This document shows positions 10,892 to 22,694 of a stretch of 64,000 nt of DNA, in pieces. The notes beneath the pieces are model-generated. The model ran no database searches. It worked only from the letters and a program-made list of their open reading frames with translations, and was not told the DNA's origin. The first letter of the stretch is position 1. Every line of letters starts with the position of its first letter. The translations under genes and the position numbers were made by a program. Origin of the DNA: Gracilaria gracilis (Eukaryota > Rhodophyta > Florideophyceae > Gracilariales > Gracilariaceae). Location of the stretch: positions 434,001-498,000 of the forward strand of contig JARGSG010000190.1 in the NCBI GenBank assembly GCA_030374805.1, read 5' to 3'.

Positions 10892-12760
10892 TTACGCCAT
10901 ACGGCGGGGCTTCAGACAGCGAAGCACCAGGGCGCGTAGAGTCCGATACCATCGGTAGATCCGATAGTCCCCTATTAGGGTGTGGTACCTCCCTAGGGCG
11001 GTCGATCGGGGGTGGATCCGGTGTTTCCGTAGTGTTAGTTTCCGCTTCCGCGGCAGAATGTCCACTTGATGGGTCGTTTCCCGCAGGCGGGGTGCAAAAA
11101 CCACGCGATCGCGGGAAATGCGTTCGTGTTGCTGACCCATCTCCACTACGACAGTGTCGGATTCCACAGCAATTGTCTCGAAGGGACCGTCGGCGACGGG
11201 TGAGAGCTTGTGGCGTTTCTCCTTGCCTGGGTTCCAATACTCCTTACGGATGAACACATAGTCCCCTTCCGTAAGGGCGGGCGGTCTTCGAGGGGCTCGC
11301 TCATCGAAATCACGCTTATATGCGGCTTGTGACCGGGCCATTGATCGTTGTGCTGCAGGGACCAGTTTGGTAAGCCATGTCTTCCAGGTTTCCCTGTATC
11401 CCTTCGTCGAAGGAAATTGATCCAGCGTTGGCTGTGCTTCGAGCGCCACGGGCGGTGGGGTGCGACACAGAACCAATTCAAATGGAGTCAATCACGTAGT
11501 ACGGTGTACCTGAGTGTTGTATGCGAATGTCAGCGCATCGGTGAACAGGTTTCACGTGGTGGGGTGATCGGCTACGTATGAACGCAGTGCTGCTAACAGC
11601 TTCCGGTTAAACCGTTCAGCCTGCCCATTACACTGGGGGTGGTAGGTTGTCGTGAAGAGATTCTTGACATCCAGAATTCTGCATACATCCCCAAAGAACC
11701 GGGAGGCAAACTGTTTCCCGTTGTCGGAGAGTAGACTCACCGATGGACCGTAGACGAATTCCCAATGGGTGACGAATGCTTGCGCAACCGTCAATGACGT
11801 GATTCTTCGTAATGGTACGGTGCGAACGAGCTTCGAGAAACGATCCGTGATCACGAGTAGAAATTTGTTACGCCACTTAGTAGCGAGGAACGGTCCCAAA
11901 ATATCAAAGGCTACGAATTCCAGGGGCGCCCTTGCGGGGAAGAGCTTCAACTTCGTCGCATGGCGGCGAAGCTTGACGCTATTCCGAGCACACTCGGGGC
12001 AGAACCGCACAGTTGCGTAGCAATCCACAGCCATTGCTGGCCCGTAGAATTTCCTTCGCAAGGTAAGGTACAGTTTCCGTCCTCCGACGTGGCCACTAAG
12101 TTTAGCATAGTGTGATAAGTGTAACACCCGAGATTGTAGGGCGTGTGGCACCACTATTTGTGGGTTCCCAGTTACCGTGCGAACGAGATATCCGATATCA
12201 TTCACCCGAAAGGGGAGATCAGCTCCTCCATTGAGTTGCGCCCGAATCTTCGTGCAGTAGGGATCGCTGAATTGTTCCCTAACCATCTCCTCCGTTGTAA
12301 CGGGTACAAAGTTCCCTGGTAGGGGGTTCGCACTTTCGCTGACAGCGAGTAGGTCCTCCAGTTCCTGGTCAAAATCCAGTTCATCTGGCCACTCCTCTTC
12401 GATATCATCCTGTTCACCTGCGGTGTAGTCGTCCACTGCGAAGCAGGGTATTTCCTTTTCATCGACGGCTAACGCTTCTCCTGTGGTGGGTAGGCGAGAA
12501 AGGGCGTCGGCTTGTGTATTGTTGGCGCCCTTCTTGTAGGCGACGTCGAAGTCGAACTCTGCAAGACGCAGTCTCCAACGCATTAAGCGGCCTGAAGGCT
12601 CCGATATGGAGAGTAGCCATCTCAATGATGAGTGATCCGTGTAAACGGTGAAATGAGCACCCATGAGGTAGGGGCGTATTGTGCATAATGCCCACACTAC
12701 TGCAAGACATTCCTTCTCCGAGACGGAGTAATTCTTCTCATGCACGGGACCAGTACCCAA
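10892..12760 (-). other. Gypsy part: RNase H and integrase
   Basis: The part opens with RNase H features (VYTDHSSLRWLL and NNTQADALSRL). It continues with an HHCC zinc module (HLSHYAKLSGHVGGRKLY, then CPECARNS) and an integrase core with FDILGP, SDNGKQFASRFF and YHPQCNGQAERFNRKL, the usual D,D-35-E surroundings. A basic C-terminal integrase domain (VFIRKEYWNPGK) follows toward 10.9 kb. Domain order RT-RH-INT is that of Ty3/gypsy. Confidence 0.85.
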
Positions 12761-13829
12761 TTGGCTTGCGTTCCCCCTCTGGGGTGGATTGAAACAAGGC
12801 GCAGCCTACCTGGTAGTCACTAGAGTCCGTGTCCACGGTATATGAAAGTCCCGGTTTTGGTAGTGACAATACTGGTGCCGTGGTTACAGCCTCTTTGAGA
12901 GAGTTAAAGGCTTCCGTCTGAGTGGACGTGAATGGGTCCAACTTAGGCGGTTGACCCTTCCGCAGAAGCGCGTTGAGAGGTGCCGCGATGTCCGCGAAGT
13001 TGGGAATAAACCGTCTATAGACGTTGACTAATCCTAGAAAGGATCTCAGTTCAGTCTGGGTAGTCGGTTCCGTGGCCTGTTTCAGCGACTTCACACGAGC
13101 TTCCTCGATCATGACACGTCCTGGACGGATTATGTGACCCAGATACGTGACAGTATCTGTGAAGAATTCGCATTTCCTCAGCTTGAGTGTCACTCCGGCG
13201 TCCCGTAACGTGGCCATTATATCTCTTACATGTTTGAGGTGATCATCCAGATTACCTGAGAATACAATGATGTCGTCAAGGTAGACGAGACAAGTACGCC
13301 ACTTGAAGCGGGCCAGTAGGATATCAATAGCACTCTGAAAAGTAGCGGGAGCATTGGTTAAACCAAAGGGCATCCGTTTAAAACGGTAGAGGCCAGAATT
13401 GCAGACAAACGCTGTCTTGTCCTGATCCTGCTTCCTCACTGGAACCTGCCAGTATCCCCAGTTAGCATCCAATGCCGTGAATACGGTAGCATTTCCGAGA
13501 GAATCGATGTATTCATCCATATGTGGAATAGGGTACACGTCCTTGACGGTAAGAGCGTTTAGACGACGATAGTCGATGCAGAAGCGCCAGGAACCATCCG
13601 GTTTCGGAGCCAGTACCACTGGTGATGCCCACGGCGAATGGGCCGGTTCTATAACTCCTGCACGGAGCATCTTGTCTACCTGAAATTGCTCTTCTTCTCT
13701 GGCCTTGGGCCCTGCCCTGTACGGATGTTGGGCTACTGGCCAAGAGTTCGGAAGGAGATCAATCCGGTGTTCCGTGGTATTTATCTCTCCGAGAGAACCA
13801 TCCCACATTGTGGTGAATTCACGAAGCAT
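12738..13829 (-). other. Gypsy part: reverse transcriptase
   Basis: Clear RT motifs appear in order: FCIDYRRLNALTVKDVYPIP, FTALDANWGYWQVP, FKRMPFGLTNAPATFQ, LVYLDDIIVFS (catalytic YLDD box) and KCEFFTDTVTYLGH. The RNase H connection follows (LSYTVDTDSSDYQVG). Confidence 0.9.
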
Positions 13830-14210
13830 ATCGCGCAGTCATTTGCGGTGTGTCTCCGGAACATGTCCGAGGTCGAGTTCCTCCAATTCCTTCACTGGGT
13901 CCAATTGGTCGCCACTCGTCGGAACGCGAGTCTTCTCTGTCTTAACAGGTGACTGACCCGAAGGACTCGGCGACGGAGGCGATTGAGATTCAGACTCCTC
14001 CCCCTCCTTAGAGTGAACAATTCCGAGCACATCGGCAGCAGTCATCTTTGTAGGTACCAACGCAGTTGGGTGCGGCATAACCGAGCCAATCACTTGGTTC
14101 TTCACCAGATACTGGGTTGTTTTGCCTAGATTGGCTATCAACACGTAAAACGGATTATCCGGTTCCACTTGGACAACTCCATTAGCAATGGCAAGAGAGT
14201 ATTTATCATA

Positions 14211-14942
14211 CTATGACGGCAATAGCTGGACGATTCGTAAGCCGTGTTGACGGGAATTCACCTGTACCCAGACTTGAGACTCTGGAGGCACGCGTGTCGC
14301 GGAGGCTACACGAAGCTTCGTAGATTCCCGAGAACTCGGTGGAGCTTCCTGCGCTGCAGGTAGAGGTACATGCTTCTTGGAGGCATGCCTCAAGGGACGA
14401 CGAACAATCGGCACGGACGAACCATCTTCCATTTCAACACGTCTCTGGCGGGGCCTAATGGCATCGACGAAGCGGTCGCAAAAGTCACAACCCAAAATGA
14501 CTGGGGCGGCCAGGGACCGACAAACGACAAAGTCGAGCTTCACCACGCATGAGCCAAAGCGGATTACCAACTCGATGTATCCTACCGTTGACAACGGGTT
14601 GTTATTCGCGTCAGCGACGTCAGGAATATCGCCACGGCGAATGTGTGACCGCAAGGCGGGTGGCAATGCTGTCTCAACGATGAAGTTCGGACCTGTGCCT
14701 GTATCTAATACGGTGAGATAACGCACCATAAACTGGGGTGAAAGCCCAAGGTCGGCATAGACCTTGTAATTACGCTTGGCCCTCACCATAACTCTATCCG
14801 GGAACCGGTTATTTCTTACCCGTATCCACGGTCGACGAAGAACACCAAGGTGTTCTGAGTTCACGGTTTCGACGGTCTGTTTCCTCGAGAGGATTCGGAC
14901 CTGGGAGCGAGGCAGGGACGCCTCGGGCGCCTTCAGTCTCAA
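14211..14942 (-). other. Gypsy part: aspartic protease
   Basis: TVLDTGTGPNFIVE carries the D-T-G catalytic triad of a retropepsin, and VILGCDFCDRFVDAI resembles the later I-L-G flap-to-helix motif. Its place between Gag and RT is as expected. Confidence 0.75.
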
Positions 14943-14980
14943 CTCTGAGGGCGCCTCTCCAAGAGAGGAGACTCCGACAG

Positions 14981-17103
14981 TTAGTTTTTCTGAGCAGACT
15001 CTGCCTGAGGCGTGTGCTCAGTGTTCTGAACCATTGATGCCTGGACACCAGCGGCAGAAGCGTCCGCGGTAGCGGTTGAATTTCCCTCGAGAGGGGCACG
15101 GGGTTGAGAGGTTACCATGTTCTGGGCAATCGGAGCCGCAATTGTGCGTGGAATATCCATCTTCGCGCGGATGTACGATGCCATCGGAACGGAAGCCTTC
15201 TCCTCAGGTGAGAGGGATTCGTAGTTGGCAATGACTTGTGCCCATTCACGCATGGTTAAAACGCACTGCGGAGAAGTATGCCCTCGCGTATAGCAGAGGT
15301 GACATATCAATCCAACAATGGCATTGACGTTCCGAGTATTCGAGAATCGCACCGCTGGGCGGAAGCTTGCCAGCCAGGGCGTGAAGCCCGCGTTCCACCG
15401 TTCTCATATGACAGTCGAGGCGGTCGAACTCGGTTCGAATATGCATACAGCAGTGTATCGTCCGGAGCCGTCTGAAACGAGGCATCCGTGGTTGAGGAAA
15501 GCTCCGTTGTCGGGATTGAAAGCACGTCGCTACGGGCAAAGTGCATCTCATCATACTCCTTATGCGAGTGTTCCTCAGCCAGCATTGACGCAGACGGGGT
15601 TCCCGATTTCAATATCAGCGCTTTGGCGGACTTCAACCGGGTACCCGGGACTCGTGCGCGTAGCGCATCGCCTTCGGCGCGTGCATACTGCACCAGTTCC
15701 AAGTACGTAGTCTTACGGTTTTCTTCACGGCGACGGGCCACTAGGGTCCGTATAGCCGGGTCTAGTCCATCAACGAACATGGTACAACGCTCTTGAGCGA
15801 AATAAACATTGCCACAACGGTGGAAGGCCTTATTCAGGCGCACCGAGTAATCGGTTTCCGTTTCGCCAGGGCGTTGTTTGGTGTCTCTCAGAACGAGGAT
15901 AGCCGACTGGATGGCGGTACCAGTGGCAAAGGACCTCAGTAAATACTGAACTGCTTCAGACCAGCAGGTAACCCCTCCTTCAGAGGCGCGCGATGAACCT
16001 CTTACAGAGTTGTACTGATCTTCCGCAAGTCCGCGTAGAAAATAGGGCAGCGCAACAAACGCCTGTCCTTCCTTCATCCCAAGGATGTCGGCTTCCGCTA
16101 CAAAGCGTGATAGGAAATCCAACACCAAAATGGGATCATCGCCTGTAAACAGTTGATTACGGAGAAAGAGCTGCATCCGTTTGATACAGTCCTTGACCTT
16201 TCCCGTCCCACAGGGAGTTCTATCCAATGAGGAGTCCTCCAAACGGTAATACCGGTATGACAACAGATTCTTGTAGAGAAGATTGGTAGGCTTCAACTTC
16301 TTTAATCCAGAGTGCTTCCTTCCCTTCGAGCGGGCGCGTATCACACCTTGGGTGGCTGATGACCGCTTCGAGCGTGACAAACGCTCACGAGGGGCTTCTT
16401 CTACCGACGGGTCGGACGAATCAGACCCGGTTGACCGGTGTGAAGAGAGAAAAGATGCTGACGAATCAGAGTCGTAGGGCTTCCGCTCCTTTTCTGCTTT
16501 GGATCCACTGACCTTCTTGTCACGGTGTGAAACAGCAACCAGCTCAGCCGTGCGATTGGCTCCAACCAGGACAGTTTGTTCCACCTTTTCTAAACGGGCG
16601 CGGACGCGAGTGAACTTCTCAGCCACGTCCTCCACGTAATTAGCGGGTCCTCCGAAAGCTTCCAAGAGAGAGTTGACATCACCACGCAATACGCGGAGAT
16701 CCTCAGAAAAGTCCTGCAAAGCAGTGTCATCCACCTTCTTTCGAAGTAGCGACAACTCCTTAGCAAGGGTAGCGTGGGCAGCCCGCATAGAGCGGAGCTG
16801 CTCTTCCACAGTTAAGTGGGGGGTGTAATTGACAGTAGCCCTCAGAGGCGCCTCCGGAGTGGGAGCTACGGAAGGGACCGTACCTCCTACGATAGGGGCG
16901 GGACCAACAACGGCAGGAGCCGGTCCATCACCTCGATGAGGGTTAATCAACGACGTGGGCGGAAGTCGAGTGGTCGTCGGCACAGCTTCAGTAGCCGGAA
17001 TCCCTTCGGTACGAGACCGTGAACGGGTGGGGATCCGTGACGGAAGTGGCGGATCCGATCTTCCAGTCTGACTGCGTGTCCTCGGACGATCTGACAGCGT
17101 CAT
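14981..17103 (-). other. Gypsy part: Gag
   Basis: This is a large hydrophilic Gag. A Pro/Arg-rich start and an acidic Ser-rich middle precede the capsid-like retrotransposon Gag domain (FLSRFVAEADILGMKEGQAF, then YFLRGLAEDQY and ERCTMFVDGLDPAI). Near the end is a CCHC knuckle (CHLCYTRGHTSPQC, about 15.3 kb). Length and order suit a Ty3/gypsy Gag. Confidence 0.8.
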
Positions 17104-17243
17104 GACCAGAACAACCGTACAACGGGATAACCGACAGCCAATTGGCTGGGACTTCCAATAAACTTCCTAAAGGAGACAAAAGATACGAGAGCAGTCTCGA
17201 GAATGAACCGAACTTCGGAATCAACCCAAAGGCACGACTTCTA

Positions 17244-17256
17244 GGTCGGGAGACCA
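17244..17256 (-). other. Primer-binding site of the gypsy element
   Basis: The plus strand reads GGTCGGGAGACCA, that is, the 3' end of a tRNA including CCA, three bases inside the 5' LTR border. The acceptor-stem sequence did not let me name the tRNA with confidence. Confidence 0.65.
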
Positions 17257-17259
17257 CTT

Positions 17260-18111
17260 TGTAGTGCAACGCCTTTGGCGGGAAAAGCGAAACAGCCACG
17301 AAGATGTTTGGGATCTTCCTCTCGGGGAGGTAGCACAGCGAACGGAGCACTCCGGGAATGACACGACTAGCCGGGTGTAAACCGAGGTCAAACCGTCACG
17401 ACAAGCGTCGGAGTGTACAGTGCGGACCGGGTACCGTGTAGGGACACGTGCGAACAGCGGTCTCAAGACTGAGCCTCGTAAGAGTGGAACGGCGACGACA
17501 TGATGTCGGACGGCGAGCCACTTGAGAGTGGGCAGCAGAACAAACCCAAAAAGAGGCAAAGGGGTCCACAAGAGTGGGGATAGGAGCGCAACACACCAAC
17601 GAAACCCAATACTGGGGCGAGTATACGACAGTAGTCGGAACGACAGACACACACAGTGGTAATACTCTAAACGCCACAAGGGTGGGTAACTATACGTGAA
17701 CAACACGGTTGTCACTCCACTTGGAGGTGAACAGTCCGCGAAGGCGTGATAGTTAGAGCCAGGAAGCCCTTGCTTGGCAAGGGGCAATTTAATTGGGGGA
17801 GCGATGCTCAACCCTCTAAGTACCGAGCTCGGCGCACCACTGACAGTGGGTGCGCCGGGCAAAATAATCTATAAAATATCTAAGTAAATACAGCAATGCT
17901 GGATGCACTGCCTCCGGCATATCCGTGCTACACGTGTGCTATTCACACCCGCTAAGCGGCGCCTCGAGCGGTGCAATCCACGTGTACAGCTGTGGAAATT
18001 ACCTCAGCGAGGCGACACGCTAATAGCGGTGTAGCTCATATAGATCTACTAACGCATGATGCGGAAATTAACTAAGTACCTCAAATCGCCTCCAAGGAGT
18101 GTTGTCCTTCA
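17260..18111 (-). repeat. Gypsy 5' LTR (right copy)
   Basis: This is the partner of the LTR at 7625-8476, identical in length. In both LTRs a sense-strand frame of roughly 195-250 codons starting MPGAPTVSGAP stays open; whether it is ever translated is unknown. Confidence 0.93.
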
Positions 18112-18116
18112 ATTGA

Positions 18117-18345
18117 AAGCGGAAATCTTCTCAAAGAAACAGAAAGCTATGGGCAGCTAGAATACGGTCCTGATTACGAACGTGGGCCATCTAACCCGAC
18201 AGCGTGTATGCCGGAACAGAATCTACCTTCAGGAACCAGATTCCATGTCAACGAGACTATTGTATTGGATACTTTAGACCACCCTCGAGTCGGAGATAAC
18301 CATAGCACGGCGGGGAGCAGCACAATCATGAAACTCCTGAACTGA
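18117..18345 (+). pseudogene. 3' end of the SANT/Myb-like gene beyond the gypsy insertion
   Basis: Directly after the second ATTGA duplication, the frame that was open at 7624 remains open for about 76 codons and ends in TGA at 18343-18345. This is consistent with an insertion into the last part of the coding region. The encoded segment is hydrophilic and not recognisable on its own. Confidence 0.5.
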
Positions 18346-18464
18346 CAACAGGGGAGTAAACTATGGTTCATTATGTCTGGCCACACACAACTTATGGAGA
18401 GTATTTGATGTTTATAGCATTGTTTTTAATGATGTGTATCGCCAATATACCAGAAAAGAATCCC

Positions 18465-19880
18465 TCAAGTCTCATATCCGTGCCTGCTCCAGACATGCAC
18501 GATGAGAGCGCTCTGCAAACGATTATGCAGAGCACGCAGTTTTATGTTATCCCTTATAACTGCGGGCACCTGAGTAGACATCAAAATATCCCCTGGAGCG
18601 CTTGTCTCAAACACAATATCGGTGATATCCTCCTCTTCTTGATAAAATGCACTGCACGCGCCAGCCCCATCGCTAGTGTAAGTCCCTCGATGACATTCCA
18701 CAATCATATTGTGCATGGCCACACATGCAGTGGCGAGCCATTGCATCTTTTCGATCGCCCAATACTCGCTTGCCATAAACAACAACTTAAAGCGGCGAAA
18801 GAGTACTCCAAAAAACCTTTCTACACATTTTCGTAGACCTTCTTGACGTCTACTGTACAATTTGTGCTGCCTCGATGTGGGAATACTGAAGGACTTCATG
18901 AACATCTTCCACAAAGGGTAAATGCCATTCGTTAAATAGTAGAACCAGTCAAAGAGCTCTCCATTTACAGTGAAGCTCGGTGTTATTGGTGGGTACACAC
19001 CAGAGAGGACTAGAGAAAAATAATGACTAACCTCCAGAATATTGAGGTCATTCATTAAGCAAGGGAGCCCAAACTGAAAGGACCAGATCCATAAATCTAA
19101 TGAAAAAATTACTTCCATTCTCACTGATGGCTCCTTTTCCTTTCCGACCATAATACCCTGCAGAGAATTGGGACAGTTCTTTCATTTCCATCCAGCACAG
19201 GCAAGACAACCAATACAACCAGGGAATCTAACGGAGGCAAACTCACGTTCTATTCTCTTCAGATCTGTGGCATTCGGAAACAGTAGATATCTTGCTGAGG
19301 AAACATTCGTTACAGTTACATAAACCTCTTCCAAGCATTTCTGTGCAGTAGTTTCCGAGAAATCGAACACATTATCAGCTAAATCTGCTGGAATTCCATA
19401 TGCTAGCTGTGTAAGCGCACGTACGACTTTCAAAGTTGGTGCTATACCCATTCTACCTATATCATCAGGTCTCAGTCCTTGGAAAATGTACGCGGAGTTT
19501 TGAACAACCTTTGTACATATAGTGTTGAAAACGGATCGTGGCATTCGAAATCTGCGGTCAAAAGAGGACTGTGGCTGTTCAGGTTCAGCTCTGTGGGTTC
19601 CAGGACGAAAGGACGTACGTGGCCAAAAGTATTTGATCATATAATGAATGTGAGCACCAGCGTAGTCTCGAGAGATGTTTGGGGATTTGCCTCGAAGCGA
19701 TCCTCCGTGGTTTGGTCGTTGACAAATTATGACTATTGACGTCATTTGATGCCAAAATGCAATGGCAAACTCTTCAAGTCCTTCCTGTTCGAAGAGCAGT
19801 TCTTGGTTTGGAGACATTTTGCGCTGGCAATCTCTGTCGTTGGAGTCCTGTTTGGAGACAGGCGGTGGGAGGTAGTGCAA
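18465..19880 (-). pseudogene. PIF/Harbinger transposase, inactivated
   Basis: The protein matches the DDE_Tnp_4-type Harbinger nuclease: RMPRSVFNTICTKV near the start, TAQKCLEEV, GCIGCLACAGWK, LDLWIWSFQFGLPCLMNDLN, LTNGIYPLWKMFM, then EGLRKCVERFFGVL and WLATACVAMHNMIVE. Two of the three catalytic positions look lost: the first acidic residue (expected in GC.DC) reads Ala in LACAG, and the second (expected DGIYP) reads Asn in TNGIYP. The Glu of the RKCVERFFG helix remains. A TGA at 19182-19184 stands where the family has a Trp codon, and the frame continues unchanged across it. It converges on the SANT/Myb-like gene of the same element. It is clearly dead but little eroded otherwise. Confidence 0.8.
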
Positions 19881-20655
19881 AAATCTGGATTCAAATGGGG
19901 TCGTTTATTTGTGGATTTCAAGCCAACCAGTAAATTGCCGCCTGGTGGCAGAAATTGGATTGGAGTTTAAAAAATGGATGGTGATGCTATAAAGAATAGC
20001 AAAGTTATGACTTTAATGCTTTGATTCGCAATGAGAAAATCTCTCTATAGATCCGCATATATACATATTCCCCGGGGAGAGCGGGAAATAGCGATCGCTT
20101 TGAAACCGAGTTAATCCAAACAGTCTGCGGATTAAACTAGAGTACTTTTAACCCGAAAAGCTGTTATCGCCTCAGTTCTCGGCCACAATATAGATCAATA
20201 ATGATAGGCGATATTTCTATAAAAGACTATCGTATTTTTCATTCTTCATGCTAAGTAGCCTTCATATATTTCATACTCTTTAGTTTTTAATCTAAGTGTA
20301 GAAGTTTTCCAGTTTTCGTTTGGCAAAACTGTAACAGTTTCCTCTATTCTTTAACAATATGGCACACTTTCTTCTAGATATTACTTCATTTATGATGGAG
20401 ACATTTTCAACAATTTATGTTAACTTACGATGAAACCTTTACACTAATGTTTAGGCACATACATATCCATATTTTATAATACTAACATTCTTATAGCTTA
20501 TTATAAAAGGTAACGAATTCATGTTTCCCGTAGACCGTGTATCCGAGACACAAAATAGATGTATCTGTAATGCAACAAAACCTTTTTACGCAATGAAAGA
20601 CAGTATTTTCTCCAAAGAAACTTCAATACGATTCTATCACAGAACCGTACCTCCC
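19881..20655. other. No gene seen; AT-rich junction between two DNA elements
   Basis: It should contain the right end of the Harbinger element and the left end of the next one. No inverted repeat could be matched by eye. Confidence 0.35.
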
Positions 20656-21513
20656 TCAGGCAACAACGAATTTCTCTGTATTATTAACTTTGGAGTATTC
20701 GTCAACAAATGATTCCTCCATTTCCAAATACACGACTTTGGTATCATCAGTGAGCCACCCAAGATTTTTTGTTGCCAGTAAACGAGTTTGAACAGTGAAT
20801 GGAAGAACAATCCTGGCCGTCGAGTATATATTATCAGTTGCTCTCTGTCGAAATTTCTTCAACGCACTATGAAACCCACCAAACTTAGGATGGTTGTTCT
20901 TCAATTCCCCTGACGTTAGCCAAATTTTGTGCAAAAAATCCATTTCCAACAATGGTTTCGGCCAACAAACCCGCAGTTCGAGAACATCACCGCATTCAAC
21001 TATATGCACGGCAAACTGGCCTTGACTTACTCCAGAAGGCAGTACAGTTACGCAAGTTAACATCTTCCGAGTTGTCGACGGATCCATCCATTGGAATAGA
21101 ACATATAACGGCCTAAACTCGTTCTGATTGAGAACAATATCTAAGCCTTCTCTTCCAGTCGTGTCTACTTTTTCTTCTGTAGAGATCGTATCTTCTACGA
21201 TGATGTGCTCATCTTGGCCAATATTGTTGGTGCATCTACGGTTTAACTGCTCTGAAACGTGTTCTGCATACAACTCGATTGTTAGTATAGTGCATGCAGG
21301 CAACGTGAAAAATTGTGCCATCTTACTTTTGCGTTGATCATAATTTTTGCGAAGCTGATAGTACTGTGCTCGAAATGTACTGAGCATATGCTGTTGAAAT
21401 AATGGTTCGGACTCCCAAACTTGTTTGGGTTTTTCGCTACCAGTGAGTTCTTCTTTTTCGAATTTCTGGCGGAGCAGTTTCATCGCCGGGGAATCCTTGT
21501 AAAGCTTTAGCAT
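20656..21513 (-). CDS. 285-aa protein, putative partner of a DNA transposon
   Basis: This is an intact frame from ATG at 21513 to a stop at 20656. I do not recognise a named domain. The N-terminal third is charged and helical (KLLRQKFEKEELTGSEKPKQ, FRAQYYQLRKNYDQRKSKM). The C-terminal half is a mixed alpha/beta stretch with WPKPLLEMDFLHKIWLT, HPKFGGFHSALKKF and a final acidic EMEESFVDEYSK. There is no signal peptide or membrane segment, so a nuclear or cytoplasmic protein is likely. The C-terminal half recurs in eroded form at 5067-5330. By analogy with Harbinger elements a DNA-binding helper role is possible, but it does not look like the Myb type. The open frame in an otherwise decayed element suggests this copy decayed later than its partner, or by chance escaped stops. 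Confidence 0.6.
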   Translation of the reverse strand: MLKLYKDSPAMKLLRQKFEKEELTGSEKPKQVWESEPLFQQHMLSTFRAQYYQLRKNYDQRKSKMAQFFTLPACTILTIELYAEHVSEQLNRRCTNNIGQDEHIIVEDTISTEEKVDTTGREGLDIVLNQNEFRPLYVLFQWMDPSTTRKMLTCVTVLPSGVSQGQFAVHIVECGDVLELRVCWPKPLLEMDFLHKIWLTSGELKNNHPKFGGFHSALKKFRQRATDNIYSTARIVLPFTVQTRLLATKNLGWLTDDTKVVYLEMEESFVDEYSKVNNTEKFVVA

Positions 21514-22694
21514 ACCGATGAAGTTTGGGCCCTGAACAAAGAATTGGAGACGAATGCCGTGCAGATCGAAGCAACAAAAAAGTACAGAGATCTGAGGGCC
21601 CTTTATATGCGTTTTGATTTGCAGTAGGGTTTTGGATATGACAAATTCATTCTACTCTCTAGAGGCATTGTAGTTTGTGGTTTTGTGTGGTTCAAAATGA
21701 CGCTAAGAAAGTAGGTAACTAGTATGAAAGATTAAGGGATCACACCCTAGATTCGATTATGGGCCATTCCCAATTCAAATTTGGACTGTATTCCACTTTC
21801 GAACTGGGCTTTGTCTGGATTCTCCAATCTTGCGGATGGCTTTATCCATAATGCCACGGGTTCAATCTTAGTAAAAAGTATAAGGCATGCCTTAGATTAG
21901 TATGAGAGGTAATGGTAGAGAGGAAGTGCGAAAACGTTGAGAGCTTCTTTTGCCTTCAACATATAGTATTCTTTGTACAAAAGAGTGCCTGACTGAGAAA
22001 CAAGTACATGCCGTAATCTCAGCTGCAGCTCTCTCCCAAGGTTCGAAACAATGACCATTTATTGGTGAGGAAACATTCTACATCACAAAGATATTGCTTC
22101 AAACATTAGACCTCGTTCTTTATAAAATTACGCCGAAATACTTTGTGAAAATGTCGCGCTTCGGGCGTAGAAGGTCAATTTTGATTGCTCTATAACTTTT
22201 TATTGTACTCGAATATCACATCTTCTTTTTGACTATCGTTTCGATTGGCTTTCTGTGTTGTTTGATGTCTTCTGAAGTTAAATCGGCGACATATTGCGTC
22301 CTTTTTACGCCATAATACTTTTTGTCATCGAATGAAAACTACAATGAAGAAGTAGGAAGGAAAACGATATCTGTGGGATACTTAAGGTTAATTAAAATTA
22401 ACCACTATCACAGCTTAGAATCCAAAGTGAAGACGTGCATTAAGTACCTGCATTTAAAGGTACAAAGTACTTTTCCAAAGGTAGTAGTCTTTGAACCTAA
22501 TTCTATTTCCTAATTTGGGACATAACCTCACTTACACTTCAACAAAGCACTCGAAACCAAATGATAGTTTTTCATGGCTAACAAGTGAGACCCGAACAGT
22601 ATCATCCATCAAACAGGGGCTCCTGCTTTTCAGTGGTATGTGTTTTGTTTTCTTCTTCTACATCGATCCTTCTTCAGTTCTCACTTGAGAGGCA
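21514..22694. other. Intergenic spacer between divergent genes
   Basis: Mostly AT-rich with no coherent frame. It presumably holds the two divergent promoters of the element, but no specific promoter motif could be supported. Confidence 0.35.

Larger units (their letters stand above)
7625..18111 (-). mobile_element. Ty3/gypsy LTR retrotransposon, full-length fossil
   Basis: The element has two 852-bp LTRs (7625-8476 and 17260-18111) that start TG and end CA. Each is flanked by the 5-bp duplication ATTGA (7620-7624 and 18112-18116). It reads on the minus strand: primer site at 17244-17256, Gag and a CCHC knuckle (about 15.0-17.1 kb), protease (about 14.2-14.9), reverse transcriptase (about 12.7-13.8), RNase H and integrase (about 10.9-12.8), and a tail with a faint chromodomain-like stretch near 9.8-10.0 kb. 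A 1.2-kb untranslated part and a polypurine tract at 8480-8489 follow. By eye the LTRs differ at about 17 positions (roughly 2 percent) with no indel, so insertion is fairly recent. The coding part looks broken, with about five breaks. Confidence 0.93.
6704..19880. mobile_element. PIF/Harbinger-like DNA transposon, split by a gypsy insertion
   Basis: Two genes typical of PIF/Harbinger elements face each other: a SANT/Myb-like accessory gene (plus strand, from 6704) and a DDE transposase (minus strand, 18465-19880). They are separated by a Ty3/gypsy element at 7625-18111 bounded by ATTGA duplications, so before that insertion the two genes lay within about 3 kb of each other. The limits given are those of the genes; the terminal inverted repeats and the 3-bp target duplication expected for this superfamily were not found by eye. 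The transposase has lost catalytic residues, so the copy is dead. Confidence 0.65.

Noticed and set aside
9823-11253. Several plus-strand frames of 100-150 codons
   Set aside because: They are antisense shadows of the gypsy pol region, whose minus-strand frames carry clear integrase and RNase H motifs.
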